This document shows positions 1-13,600 of a DNA stretch of 64,000 bases, piece after piece (position 1 is the first letter of the stretch; the number at the start of each line of letters is the position of its first letter). The position numbers were made by a program, and so were the translations under genes. This DNA is from Phoronis australis (lineage: Eukaryota > Phoronida > Phoronidae): contig NMRA01000001.1 of NCBI GenBank assembly GCA_002633005.1, positions 383,299 to 447,298 on the forward strand, in the 5' to 3' direction. The notes beneath the pieces were generated by a model. It searched no databases and was not told the origin of the DNA. It was given only the letters and a program-made list of their open reading frames with translations.

Positions 1-29
1 AAAGCTAGTGTAACTATCATATTGGGACG

Positions 30-965
30 CATATGAATTTCATTGGCTAGTCTTGCTTGACGCTATCCTCCCGTTTTCGGATGGATTCGACTTAGTTTGC
101 GCCACCTAGTGGCCATTTTTACTGTTTTCGAGTCTGTTTTTTTGCGTCCACCCCTCTATCAATCAAACCGCTTAAAGGATGATTGTGAAAATTGGCATGT
201 ATGTGCTTACTATAAAGAGGACGGTTGACGATGATTTTCCGACGATTTCGAATACTGTGGCGTCTCCTAGTGGCAGTTTTGTTTTTGTTGTGACTATGGC
301 TGTATCTCCTAAACCGTTCGCAGGATCTTTACTTAATATAGCACTTGTATTTATATGATGTTGACTATGGATGACGACGACTTTCGGACAAATCTGACTA
401 CTGCTGTGCCCCCTAGTGGCAATTTTAGCTTTTTACGTTTAACTCAGTATCTTCAAAGGTCCTCAACAGATTTTCATAAAATTTTAAATGTTGGCATCTA
501 TTGGTGTGATGATGCTATCTTCCTGTTTATGGATGGAATCGAGCTATTTTGCACCACCTAGTGGCCATTTTTGCTGTTTTCAAATCTTGTTTTTGGTGTC
601 CACCCCTGTATCAACCAAATCATTTGAAAATTGGCATATATGTTCTCAGTGTGAAGACGACCTTTGATGATGGTGACTGACTACTGTGGTGCCTCCTAGT
701 GTTAGTTTTGTTTTACGCCCATAGTTGTATCTCTTAAACCCACTGCAGGGTCTTTACTAAATTTAGTAAGTGTATTTATATGAAGATAACAACAGACGAC
801 GACTTTCGGGTGGATGCAACGGACACAGTGCCCACAAGTGGCAATTTCATTTTATTCTGTTTTCCTTTGTTTCTCTGAAGTTCCTTGACAGATTTTTATG
901 AAATATGGCATGTTCCTGTTTTTGGATGGATTGTATGTTTTTGCACCATCTAGTGGCCATTTTTA
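30..965 (+). repeat. Diverged tandem array, about 145-bp units in a three-unit higher-order repeat
   Basis: Seven copies of a core close to CNCCTAGTGGCNATTTT occur in the same orientation near 105, 267, 413, 557, 697, 835 and 949. Copies 1, 4 and 7 share long flanks (TTTGC-CC-CCTAGTGGCCATTTT), as do 2 and 5, and 3 and 6, so the real period is a trimer of about 450 bp. The core resembles the CTCF binding core CCACYAGRTGGC. Confidence 0.75.
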
Positions 966-1084
966 TGATACAAATAAATAACCCTAAAAGCATACCATTT
1001 GCAATGCATTCGTGGGCGCATTTCAACGCTCCGCGTTGCTTTTGTACAGAAGGGATTCTAAGCTTCGGACTTTATTTATCATTG

Positions 1085-1271
1085 GAGGGGAATTTGTAGG
1101 CCTAGTGAGGGGGATTTGTGACCCTGGTGAGAGGAATTTGTGGGCCTGGTGAAGGGAATTTCTGGGACTGGTTAGGGGGAATTTCTGGGCCTGGTGAAGG
1201 AAATTGCTGGGCCTGGTGAGAGGAATTTTTGGGTTTGTCACAGTAATTTTTGGGCATGGTGAGGGGAATTC
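1085..1271 (+). repeat. G-rich minisatellite, about 22-24-bp units
   Basis: About eight diverged copies of a unit like GGGCCTGGTGAGAGGAATTT. The minus strand reads open across it, but only because the unit lacks stops. Confidence 0.8.
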
Positions 1272-1535
1272 CATGTGATTTTTTGACATTTTTCATGGGG
1301 GAATGGAGGCCAATGTTTGACCCCAAAATCGAGGCATTGAGAGCCCTGTAAGATGAAGAAAACTAGCAATTCACATGCTGCTCATAGTAGGTCAAATCTT
1401 ATTTAGGTAAAATCTTTCTTAGTCTGACCTATTCCTCATGAACCATTTTTTCAACTTGTCAACAATGTGTCGGGCATGACTGGAGTGTTCTTTGACTTAA
1501 TTGTGTGGGATCTGCAATAGTGACTTTTGTTACAG

Positions 1536-1622
1536 CTTGCGTTCGTGCAGGACAAAGTGTTTGTTGGACTGGAACACGCCCCGCCCACTTTTGATGTCAA
1601 GGGCAAGGTCAACGGACCAGGG
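1536..1622 (+). CDS. KHDC4: KHDC4 exon (KH module start)
   Basis: Encodes [21 protein letters not shown]. The acceptor is ttgttacag before 1536 and the donor is GTAAGC after 1622, with phase 0 at both ends. It holds the first strands of the second KH module and ends inside the GPGG loop. A second possible acceptor (gtgcag, exon start 1551) would remove five residues in frame. Confidence 0.9.
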
Positions 1623-4600
1623 GTAAGCAGAGGTCATACTGCAGAGTTGTGTCTTCACTGTGACTCACTGCTTAGCAGAATTAAGCCGATGTTTTTGAAA
1701 ATCCGTTCTTTCAAATTAATTTGAGTTCGTTTTACCTACAATCTATTTCGTTTCAAGTTAAAAGACTCGGGTCACAATAAGTTATAGTTTGTACTTGGTA
1801 ACGCCTTCGCCGAGCGACTTTTTATTCTGTTTTCTTTGGACTACCCAGATACGCTGTCACTCCTTTACTGACACAAGGTAGCACAGTTTTTACACTAACA
1901 CTAGCATGTCCAATAATTGGTGAAGTAGTCTTCTCATGTGGTGGTACCTTGCCAAGAGAAAACAACCATCAAGGAAAGGCCGATAGCAATAGTTTTGAAC
2001 CTCCACTGTTATTCACATTGGAAGTATGTATCTGCTTAGGTTATCATAGCAATTTGAATATAGCACCAATGTTAGGACGGTTGTTTGCAACTGAGGGTCC
2101 CGCGGTGACGTAAATCAAAGTCAGGCAATAAACATTTATTTATCATAATGATTCATTATGTTTGGCAATTTATGACCTCGGTGTCGTCAGACAAGTGCTT
2201 TTCATATATTGTGAGAACGAATTCTACGTGTTTTATAGTTCAAGGTGGGATTTAAGTATCTGTGTTACGAATTTAACAGACAGTGTTTGACATTTTGTTT
2301 TTTGATTTTATTGATGGCAATGTTCAGAAATTTTGATTTTGCAGGAACCGCTCATGAAACACCTGTTAGATGTGGTATGTTTAAAAAATGCCGTGTCCCA
2401 AAGTGCACTCACACTTCAGGACAGAACGAACTATGGTGAAGTGAGAAATATGTCTTATTTATAAATTTTTTAATTAAAGTTAAGCACTACTATTTTTTAA
2501 TTGTAGGGAAGTTTCCTACAGCATATTATGAACGAGACAGGGGCCAAGCTGACCTTGAGAGGTAAAGGGTCAGGGTTCATTGAACCCATGTCGGGTCGAG
2601 AGGCCATGGAGGCTCTTCATGTTCACGTTACGTAAGTGGAGAGAAATTATTTCTGACAATAAAATAAACAATTAAGTCTGTCATAGGCTTCATTGTCAAA
2701 GTAAGCTGTCATCAAAGATTTCTTGAGCAGTGGACAGTTGCTTGTTTTTATTGCTCATTTAATGATTAGTAATTAATAATGTCCAGTTTTGTGGTCAGAT
2801 TGAATTAAAGAATAGTTTGTTGTCCCACAAAGTTCAATTCTTTAGTTTATTTTGTACATACTGAGCTAAATGTTCAGTGTAATGTGCGCGCCTGAGCGAC
2901 CTGGGCACATATGATACAATGTGTAGCAGACCACCTGCAATTATTTTTTTATGTAAATGCCAAGACTTGCGGATAAGGTGTCACATAATTATAAGGTCTC
3001 ACATAATGATAAGGTCTCACGTAATGATAAGGTCTCACGTAATGATAAGGTCTCATGTAATGATGAGGTCTCACATAATGATAAATGTTCATCCTATTCC
3101 CTGATGCAAGTTCTCCTTACCGTAAAAGTTTTCAATGGTTTTCCTAGTCAACCTGCATTTGTATTGTTTTATTTCCAGCCACCCCACAGTAGCTGGCCTT
3201 CAGCAAGCAGTCGCCCTCGCCAGGAATTTGATCGAGACGGTAAGCATCCTGTGGTTGATTATTTGCGTACTGCCTAACCTCTGAATGTGAGACATTAACC
3301 AATCGTGATTGGTCATAATTGCGTTCAGACTTTGATTGATGATTGGTCACCTGAATTTAGGGACACCTGGTGGAGCATAAAGATAGTGCTGCCTCACTGG
3401 GGGCGAGGTATTGAGACATTGGCTTTTTAATTTTGAAAATTTGAAGAGCCCTGTTTTGTGTTCCCATGAATGAGACATTTTGCATTAAGGTGAACAATAG
3501 TGCTCATGTTTTTAGCTATTTGGCCTCAGGCACAAAGTAAAATTGTCTGAAGTTGTTTTTGTGATCAAAACACGTTTTAGTTCTATTCTCTTAAATTTAC
3601 AAAGAATTTTCTGTTTTACAACTTTAGTTCACATTCGCGTTGTAGATTTTAGACTTGCAAGGAACTGTTTTGTGACTTTGAGATGACAGTGGTTAGAAGC
3701 AAGTGATTGCTCGCAGTAGTCTTGTAACACTGTCACGAAATATCTAATAGGTGTTGGCTACATGTACCGATACAAATGTTTTAACATTTAGAAACCATCA
3801 TGAGAGTTGTCGCCATTGATAGCTGTATGTTAGCCTTGTCACGGTGTGAATAGTAATGTTCATATTTTAGTGCATTGTTCATCACGTAATGGCGGTCGAG
3901 GGTTTGAACGGCGATTTGTTTAGAGTTCATTTGTAGGTCTTCCTCAGTTGCCGGAGTAGTCAAAATGATGTTCACGTGTCGTCAGCTTACCTCTCTCGGT
4001 CTCTGTGTAAAATCGTGTTTGTCAACTTACCACGATGTCGTGATAGTTCTCTGACCAAAACACAACAATTATCTGGTTGCATTTAGAGGTTGTGTGTAAC
4101 GCGGTACAATTAACAAATGCATTCATGCGTGGCTCAAATTACCGTTGAATTGGATATGCAGGTGCATTTGCTTTGAAATCTTAGCAGAAATAGGTATTTT
4201 GTACCACCCATTTCATGCTTTATTGTATTTATAACCAAGGGTCTGCTTCACTGAGAAGTTGCACTGTGACTTGCAATAGAGCTTAACATTAAGTCAATGT
4301 TTCACTGAAAATGAACGTTTGGAGGCTTTCTCTGAACATAGCTTTTCATTTCAACTAGTGTTTTGAATCTATGAAAGAAGTTGTACCTGAATGGTTGCCA
4401 CAAAAGCCATAAGTCATTAAGTTAAGCAAGCCCCTGGTTGCATACTTCTGAGGTTGAAGTCACAGAACATGCTATTTCTGATTTAAGTCATTAAGTTAAG
4501 CAAGCCCCTGGTTGCATACTTCTGAGGTTGAAGTCACAGAACGTGCTATTTCTGATTTAAGTCATTAAGTTAAGCAAGCCCCTGGTTGCATACTTCTGAG

Positions 4601-7600
4601 GTTGAAGTCACATAACATGCTGTTTCTCATTTAAAGTACAGGCTGTCACAAGAATTTACTCAAACTTCATTGCAACGCCTGCAGTTCACAAAGTTCCCGT
4701 TGTGCATACCGTGCACCTGGACTGACTGTATAGTTATACTTGCCTATGAAGTTAGGCGTCCAAGGTGTCACTTCACATGATCAGTTTTGGACAACAGTTT
4801 CTGTTGAGGAAGCGCAAAGTCAATTTATCTTGTTCCTAATCTAAATAATTAACTGCGTATTTATTTTGGATTAAAGACCTTGTTCCTTTTTGATCAAATA
4901 TTTGAGGTGTGGGTACATTTTTCGCTACACCCTGTATTTTAAGTTGCATCTGGCCCGACACAGAATGATTGCATTTGGTTTGACACTTTGTTTTTGCAGC
5001 TGTTGCTACATTGTCAGTTTTTCTGTCAGTGAAATAATACGGAAACCACTTGTATCTTAACCCAAGCGATCCTTGAAACAAAACATTTGTGTTGTTTCTG
5101 TTTTCTTGTCAGTGATGCGCTACCTGTTGCGACGAGATCTTGATGAGTGACTTGATGGATTCTACACCTAATGAAAAAGTGGCTTTTTCTCCGTAGAGTC
5201 AGAGTGCATCAAACTGTTTCATTCTGTCAGTCATAGGTCAGAGAATAGAGCCATTTCAAGAATGATATCGCTCCTAAATTGATGCGCAAATTTCTATGTA
5301 AGCTTCTGTAGACTCAGTTAAATATTTTTGTGTACCTGTTTTCCACTAAAGACAGAAGGGGCTATCGCATCAAGTACATCTCATAGATGACGATTCCGGT
5401 CATACAGCTGTCTTAACGATCAAAATTGCTTGACTGTGAAAACCACTCAGTCTAGAAGTGTCAAGGGTTTCTGTTGGTGGAACGCTAGTGTATCTTAAGT
5501 GTCGAGTGTGTCTATTGGTGGAACACCAGTGCCAAGGTTGAAGCTACCATTTCTGGCCCCTTATGTCTTTATTAATAATGACTAAATCTGACCTTGACCT
5601 AAGCTAATCGTAGATGAACTGCATAAATGTTTGTCTGTATGCATGTATGTTGGTTCACGTTTATATAAATGGCTGCCATTCATTGAAAACCGGCAAACTT
5701 GCTGGCATGTGATTGGTCTCTAGTGACGAGCTTAGGATCATGAACAAATGGAATGTCTTGAATTCCGACTGGCCTAGACTGCTTGGCAGTAGTTAACATG
5801 ACGGTTTTCAATCAATCGCTGGGCCTGGATGTTTATATTTGCCTCAAGACGTAGTACTTAATATTCTTTCTGTGCCTACAAATTCTGCCCGAGTCTCCAG
5901 CCTTTTGTTGTATTTGTCTTGTATACTTGTTATTGCAGCACCTAACCCATCCGGAAAATTGCAGTTTTATCAGCGACGTCTGTAGTTTGACATGTTTGTT
6001 AATCTCTACTGCAAGTTTGTAAGGTCTAAATTTTACCAGCAGTGTGCGAAGCTTTGTGGACGTCACCACGCAGGCATTCTCTGGACATGGTGTAACCCGA
6101 CTAAGCAGTTCGATATAGATTGTGAACTTGTCACATGTAGTTTTAACTAGTCTGAACATGGACTGAATGACTTGTTGAGAGTATTAAACTTGTATGTTGC
6201 CTAGTTGTGATCTCAACAACAAACAGTAGATTTTGGTGTACCGCACTTTTTGTCAATGTATTAGAAATACAAAGAAATACAATTAAGAACCCTGTTGCGC
6301 AAACCTGTTGCATCTTCACTAGGTGTAGGCAGAGTAAAATGGTTCAAGACGTCTTAAGCTATGTCACTCTAATACTGGGGCCCAAGACTTCCAAACTTTG
6401 CTCGAAACCCTCGCCAACTTCAAAAATAGGGAATTTCAGGCCATGTGATTGGTCGAACAATGTTTGAGTTCCATTTAGGCTTCAATTTCAAAAGTTCTTG
6501 TAATCATCTTCAGCCCCTGACATACTAAATAAAGATAGTGGGGTCTGTAGTGGCTGATGGAATCATGTTCTCAAAATGTAAAATTCTTCCACTGTCTGTT
6601 GCTTTGGTGAGTGATGCGACTGAAAAACTGCACAAAACTATGAAATGTTTATTACTTGCTGGAAGCAGATGACAATCGTACACAATTGAGGTAAGTTCCC
6701 ACTTGAAGGGAGCAGTGCAATTGTTCGTTGTTAGGCTGTAGGTTGTGTTCATTGCCATAGAGTCTCGTCTGTTTGTTGTTAGGCTGTAGGTTGTGTTCAT
6801 TGCCACAGTCTCATCTGTTTGTTGTTAGGCTGTAGGTTGTGTTCATTTCCACAGAGTCTCGTCTGTTTTAGGTGCAACAAGAGTATGCACAGTTCCAACA
6901 TGTTCTTGCCACGTTGCCGCCTCAAGTGAACCCCGGAACAGCCACGTTGCTTGCGGGACTTCAGCAGCACAGTAAGTCGATGGCGTCCCCCCGCCATTTT
7001 GGGTCGCTCTAGTCGCCACGGCCGAAATCGTAAGATCTAACCCATTCATTTTCGTCTCTCTTGTTGGTGATTTTCAGACCTTTTAATCGTGTTGATTTTA
7101 CCATTTCGTTTTTTCGCACATTTCTTCTGTCCTGTGTAGATGTCGCCCGGACGGTTTTCACTAATGGCCGTGTTTGCTGCAATCTGACCTGAGTTTAGAC
7201 ATACCACCACAGACTTCAGTCCTGTTGAGCACGTGTTTGAATTGTTGAAAAACTGCATTCGTTAACACAGTGTTAAGTTTCTCAGCACACATGTGACTAG
7301 TCGTTACGGCCCTCACTTGTAATCACTATCAAGTCATGCCTGAACAACCGTCTTGTATGCTGATGTTACCCATGTACGTTCTTGTACCGCCGCTGAAGTC
7401 TCCTGAAACGGAGGTAAAGAAGGTGGTTTCTTGCGAGCAATAGGTGACCACTGATACAAACCTCCAACATTGAAGAGCGTCCATAGAACAGTCTGTTATG
7501 TACGAGACACCGTCGCAGGCTACTTATGGACTGACAAATTGTAAAATTAACCCTTTAACCTGCATTTGTTTCAGGACGAGTCTGAGAACAGCGACATATT

Positions 7601-10600
7601 CAATACGTTTAGTGTTACAGTGCTCCGTCACTGCTTTTTTCAAAATCACAAAACTCATTTTGAATTTCCTTCCAGGCAGTATCTTTTGGAGACATAAGTT
7701 TCAAGTGTTTTTTTATCCTTTGATTATGTAGCCTGTAACTACTTAATGAAACCTTCACCCGAGTTTGTGTTTTGTTTGTGTAAGATAGGAGGCCCACTTT
7801 GATAGGTTGAAAACTAGGCTGGTTGTCTACAGAGAATCGAAGAGAACCAATCGTCACCTTCGTAGCATTTGATTGATATCAAGCCTCAAAGATTCCCCAT
7901 ATCCACATAATGTGTTTCTTTGAAAAAGAATTGATTTGTTCTTTATTGTTTGATATTATCTCTTCTGCAACTGGTACTGCACTGTGTTCTACTAGCTGGG
8001 AAGTATGGCCCCTGACTCCGCCAAAATTTTAAAGATAAAAGTTTTTTTGCACCTTTTATCACATTATTACAGGTTTGTCCATCTCCTGAGTTAATAAAAA
8101 AACAACACATTTCCCTATGTTACTACTGAAGCAGTATTACCCACGGTGCAGTGCCAGAAACTTAGAATGTTTTGGTTATAACACGTGTGTAACGGTTGTG
8201 TCTAGTAAGAGTTGGAGTAGACTTGTGACCCGACTAATCCTCATGATTTTGGTGTTTCAGGTTTGTGTGATGAGCAGTTTGTGATTAGACTCATGTTACA
8301 CTGATACAGTTAACATGCTGTTATTTTCATTCCACATTTTACAGCTGCTCAGCATCCGCCGGCATTGCTGTCCAGTCTTCGTCAGCAGTCCTTGACGATA
8401 CCGCCCCCTGGTGAGTTCTTTAAGTGCTATCAAAAATGTCAACAGGTGGAAGCACTGTGCCTGTTGCACTTGTGAATGTTGTTCCACATGGGACCCAGTA
8501 AACTGTGTTCACTGACTCAGAAACTCGTACTCGTACTCCTAAACACAGCTCTCTGGTCGACAAGCATGGTGCCCAGATTCACAAACACAGCTCTCTGGTC
8601 GGCCAATACGGTGCCCAGATTCACAAACACAGCTCTCTGGTCGGCCAACATGGTGCCCAGATTCANCTCTTTGTTCAGTCAACACGGTGCCCAGACTCAC
8701 AAATGTTGCTCTTTGTTCAGTCAACACGGTGCCCAGACTCACAAATGTTGCTCTTTGTTCAGTCAACACGGTGCCCAGACTCACAAATGTTGCTCTTTGT
8801 TCAGTCAACACGGTGCCCAGACTCACAAATGTTGCTCTTTGTTCAGTCAACACGGTGCCCAGACTCACAAATGTTGCTCTTTGTTCAGTCAACACGGTGC
8901 CCAGACTCACAAATGTTGCTCTTTGTTCAGTCAACACGGTGCCCAGACTCACAAATGTTGCTCTTTGTTCAGTCAACACGGTGCCCAGACTCACAAATGT
9001 TGCTCTTTGTTCAGTCAACACGGTGCCCAGACTCACAAATGTTGCTCTTTGTTCAGTCAACACGGTGCCCAGACTCACAAATGTTGCTCTTTGTTCAGTC
9101 AACACGGTGCCCAGACTCACAAATGTTGCTCTTTGTTCAGTCAACACGGTGCCCAGACTCACAAATGTTGCTCTTTGTTCAGTCAACACGGTGCCCAGAC
9201 TCACAAATGTTGCTCTTTGTTCAGTCAACACGGTGCCCAGACTCACAAATGTTGCTCTTTGTTCAGTCAACACGGTGCCCAGACTCACAAATGTTGCTCT
9301 TTGTTCAGTCAACACGGTGCCCAGACTCACAAATGTTGCTCTTTGTTCAGTCAACACGGTGCCCAGACTCACAAATGTTGCTCTTTGTTCAGTCAACACG
9401 GTGCCCAGACTCACAAATGTTGCTCTTTGTTCAGTCAACACGGTGCCCAGACTCACAAATGTTGCTCTTTGTTCAGTCAACACGGTGCCCAGACTCACAA
9501 ATGTTGCTCTTTGTTCAGTCAACACGGTGCCCAGACTCACAAATGTTGCTCTTTGTTCAGTCAACACGGTGCCCAGACTCACAAATGTTGCTCTTTGTTC
9601 AGTCAACACGGTGCCCAGACTCACAAATGTTGCTCTTTGTTCAGTCAACACGGTGCCCAGACTCACAAATGTTGCTCTTTGTTCAGTCAACACGGTGCCC
9701 AGACTCACAAATGTTGCTCTTTGTTCAGTCAACACGGTGCCCAGACTCACAAATGTTGCTCTTTGTTCAGTCAACACGGTGCCCAGACTCACAAATGTTG
9801 CTCTTTGTTCAGTCAACACGGTGCCCAGACTCACAAATGTTGCTCTTTGTTCAGTCAACACGGTGCCCAGACTCACAAATGTTGCTCTTTGTTCAGTCAA
9901 CACGGTGCCCAGACTCACAAATGTTGCTCTTTGTTCAGTCAACACGGTGCCCAGACTCACAAATGTTGCTCTTTGTTCAGTCAACACGGTGCCCAGACTC
10001 ACAAATGTTGCTCTTTGTTCAGTCAACACGGTGCCCAGACTCACAAATGTTGCTCTTTGTTCAGTCAACACGGTGCCCAGACTCACAAATGTTGCTCTTT
10101 GTTCAGTCAACACGGTGCCCAGACTCACAAATGTTGCTCTTTGTTCAGTCAACACGGTGCCCAGACTCACAAATGTTGCTCTTTGTTCAGTCAACACGGT
10201 GCCCAGACTCACAAATGTTGCTCTTTGTTCAGTCAACACGGTGCCCAGACTCACAAATGTTGCTCTTTGTTCAGTCAACACGGTGCCCAGACTCACAAAT
10301 GTTGCTCTTTGTTCAGTCAACACGGTGCCCAGACTCACAAATGTTGCTCTTTGTTCAGTCAACACGGTGCCCAGACTCACAAATGTTGCTCTTTGTTCAG
10401 TCAACACGGTGCCCAGACTCACAAATGTTGCTCTTTGTTCAGTCAACACGGTGCCCAGACTCACAAATGTTGCTCTTTGTTCAGTCAACACGGTGCCCAG
10501 ACTCACAAATGTTGCTCTTTGTTCAGTCAACACGGTGCCCAGACTCACAAATGTTGCTCTTTGTTCAGTCAACACGGTGCCCAGACTCACAAATGTTGCT

Positions 10601-13600
10601 CTTTGTTCAGTCAACACGGTGCCCAGACTCACAAATGTTGCTCTTTGTTCAGTCAACACGGTGCCCAGACTCACAAATGTTGCTCTTTGTTCAGTCAACA
10701 CGGTGCCCAGACTCACAAATGTTGCTCTTTGTTCAGTCAACACGGTGCCCAGACTCACAAATGTTGCTCTTTGTTCAGTCAACACGGTGCCCAGACTCAC
10801 AAATGTTGCTCTTTGTTCAGTCAACACGGTGCCCAGACTCACAAATGTTGCTCTTTGTTCAGTCAACACGGTGCCCAGACTCACAAATGTTGCTCTTTGT
10901 TCAGTCAACACGGTGCCCAGACTCACAAATGTTGCTCTTTGTTCAGTCAACACGGTGCCCAGACTCACAAATGTTGCTCTTTGTTCAGTCAACACGGTGC
11001 CCAGACTCACAAATGTTGCTCTTTGTTCAGTCAACACGGTGCCCAGACTCACAAATGTTGCTCTTTGTTCAGTCAACACGGTGCCCAGACTCACAAATGT
11101 TGCTCTTTGTTCAGTCAACACGGTGCCCAGACTCACAAATGTTGCTCTTTGTTCAGTCAACACGGTGCCCAGACTCACAAATGTTGCTCTTTGTTCAGTC
11201 AACACGGTGCCCAGACTCACAAATGTTGCTCTTTGTTCAGTCAACACGGTGCCCAGACTCACAAATGTTGCTCTTTGTTCAGTCAACACGGTGCCCAGAC
11301 TCACAAATGTTGCTCTTTGTTCAGTCAACACGGTGCCCAGACTCACAAATGTTGCTCTTTGTTCAGTCAACACGGTGCCCAGACTCACAAATGTTGCTCT
11401 TTGTTCAGTCAACACGGTGCCCAGACTCACAAATGTTGCTCTTTGTTCAGTCAACACGGTGCCCAGACTCACAAATGTTGCTCTTTGTTCAGTCAACACG
11501 GTGCCCAGACTCACAAATGTTGCTCTTTGTTCAGTCAACACGGTGCCCAGACTCACAAATGTTGCTCTTTGTTCAGTCAACACGGTGCCCAGACTCACAA
11601 ATGTTGCTCTTTGTTCAGTCAACACGGTGCCCAGACTCACAAATGTTGCTCTTTGTTCAGTCAACACGGTGCCCAGACTCACAAATGTTGCTCTTTGTTC
11701 AGTCAACACGGTGCCCAGACTCACAAATGTTGCTCTTTGTTCAGTCAACACGGTGCCCAGACTCACAAACAGAGCTCTCTGATCATCCAACTCATTGCCC
11801 AAACTCACAAACACAGCTCTCTGGTCGGCCAATACAGTGCCCAGACTCAACTAACATGGGTACACGGACATAGACCTGGGTATTTGTTCAGGAGTTGATG
11901 ACCAATATTTTGAGTTGGTGAGCTCGGTTGTTTGGGTGAGTAAGCTGCATTTTTTCGTGAATGCGCCATGTTTCTCTATCTGAGAGCCGTGTTTGTGAAT
12001 CCGGTCACAATTTAGTAGATTAGCGAAATCAGTTTAATAAACCTGTACGTCATGTATGTGAGTGTTTGTTTGTGAGTGGGCCAGTTGTGCAGCGTCTACT
12101 TGTTTCGTGCGTTAGTGCCATGAATGTTAATTGTGATTATATCAGCATATTGCTTCATTCTACATGGTTGAGTCTTGGAGGTAATGCTAGTGAACACTGC
12201 TAACAGTGACTCCTAGTGGACACTGCTAACAGTGACTCTTAGTGGACACTGCTAACAGTGACTCTTAGTGGACAGTACTAACAGCGACTCATAGTGGACA
12301 CTGCTGACAGTGACTACTAGTGGACACTGCTAACAGTGACTCCTAGTGGACACTGCTAACAGTGACTCTTAGCGGACACTGCTGACAGTGACTACTAGTG
12401 GACATTGCTGACAGTGACTCCTAGTGGATACTGATAACAGTGACTCCTAGTGGACACTGCTAACAGTGACTACTCCTTACCTTTAGTACTATAAACAAGG
12501 AGGTAGTGTGGGTCAGTGGTTTGTGACTACTGTTTGGGAGACCTGGCTTCAAATCCTGGCTAACACTGGCAGACAGTCGAGCATTGTACTGTGCTGTCTC
12601 CTCCCCTGAGCTCGGTCTTAGCAGTGAATGTATTCAAGGGAGTGCAAGTGATTTCTGGAGTGTGCTAAAAACCTATAAATGAATTGTGTCGTATGGCCAA
12701 ACTTCAAAACAAGACATACGGATGTCTGCATGATTGCAACTTGCACTGTTGCCGCGCCAGCGCCACCTGGTGAACTTTGAGCTGTTACTGCACGCCATGC
12801 CCCATTTACGTGACACTATGTTGTTTCACTTGTGCTACAGGACTTGCTACGCTTCACACAACACTACCCCCTATGGGACCACTGCACAGGCTGATGGGCT
12901 CTAGTGGCGCCCCCACTCTGCCACCCGCAATGCCAGCAGCCATCAGCACCAATTTACTATTGGCTCCAGCCCAGGATCATGTGTCCACGACTGGTGCCGG
13001 CAATGAACCCTCCTCAGCCAGCCTGTCTCTGGGCCTTCCCACTTGTGAGTGACATAATGTTATTAAGAGTAACTGTAATACCATGCAAATACAGTCACCC
13101 AAAGTACGATCTCTAGATTTTGGTAAAATGTTCTTAGTCTACACAGTAGAGATGACATTTTTAAAAACCTCTTACTGGCAGCTTAGCCAAAGCGTGAGAG
13201 TTTATTTAACTCGCCCAGCATTTAAAAATCACATTCTTCAGATGGACGCCTGCAGCGTGTGAACTCTCATTTGCTGTAGTTGTCATGGCAACCATAACAT
13301 TATTGACACATTAACTGGATGTCAACAATCTCTCTATAAATGCTATCATAATGTTAAGATGTTAGTTGAATTTTTTAACTACTAGACTTTCTTTTATGCA
13401 TCCCCATAAAAACTAAAGGAGTGGATCTAGGCCATTCATGCTTTGGTAAATTAAAAGTTCAGCATACCACCATCCAATTCCTGAAAAGCCGTGTATTTGT
13501 CCCTCTGTGTACACTTCTGCAAACAAAATTTTAATTAATGATGCACGTTGCAATGCTACTGAAATTCTATGATTACAGTTGTAAGTGACGTCACATTCAC

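Larger units (their letters stand above)
1..1535. other. Upstream KHDC4 intron
   Basis: No exon seen. Positions 1-965 are the diverged CTCF-motif array and 1085-1271 a G-rich minisatellite (both listed separately). The rest is unique AT-rich sequence. Confidence 0.6.
3240..6871. other. KHDC4 intron, 3.6 kb
   Basis: No exon recognised. It contains the 74-bp repeat (4411-4632), a loose duplication around TCTRTTGGTGGAACRC at about 5470-5535, and the acceptor-proximal repeat at 6719-6871. Confidence 0.5.

Noticed and set aside
1023-1326. Minus-strand ORFs rich in P, S and Q
   Set aside because: Translation of the G-rich 22-24-bp minisatellite, not a gene.
8667-11769. Resemblance to a CRISPR array
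   Set aside because: Units are contiguous with no unique spacers, and the host is an animal genome.
8476-11898. Overlapping ORFs of 1031-1140 codons on both strands
   Set aside because: All are produced by a stop-free 42-bp satellite whose length is divisible by three. They lie within an intron and have no non-repeat coding sequence.
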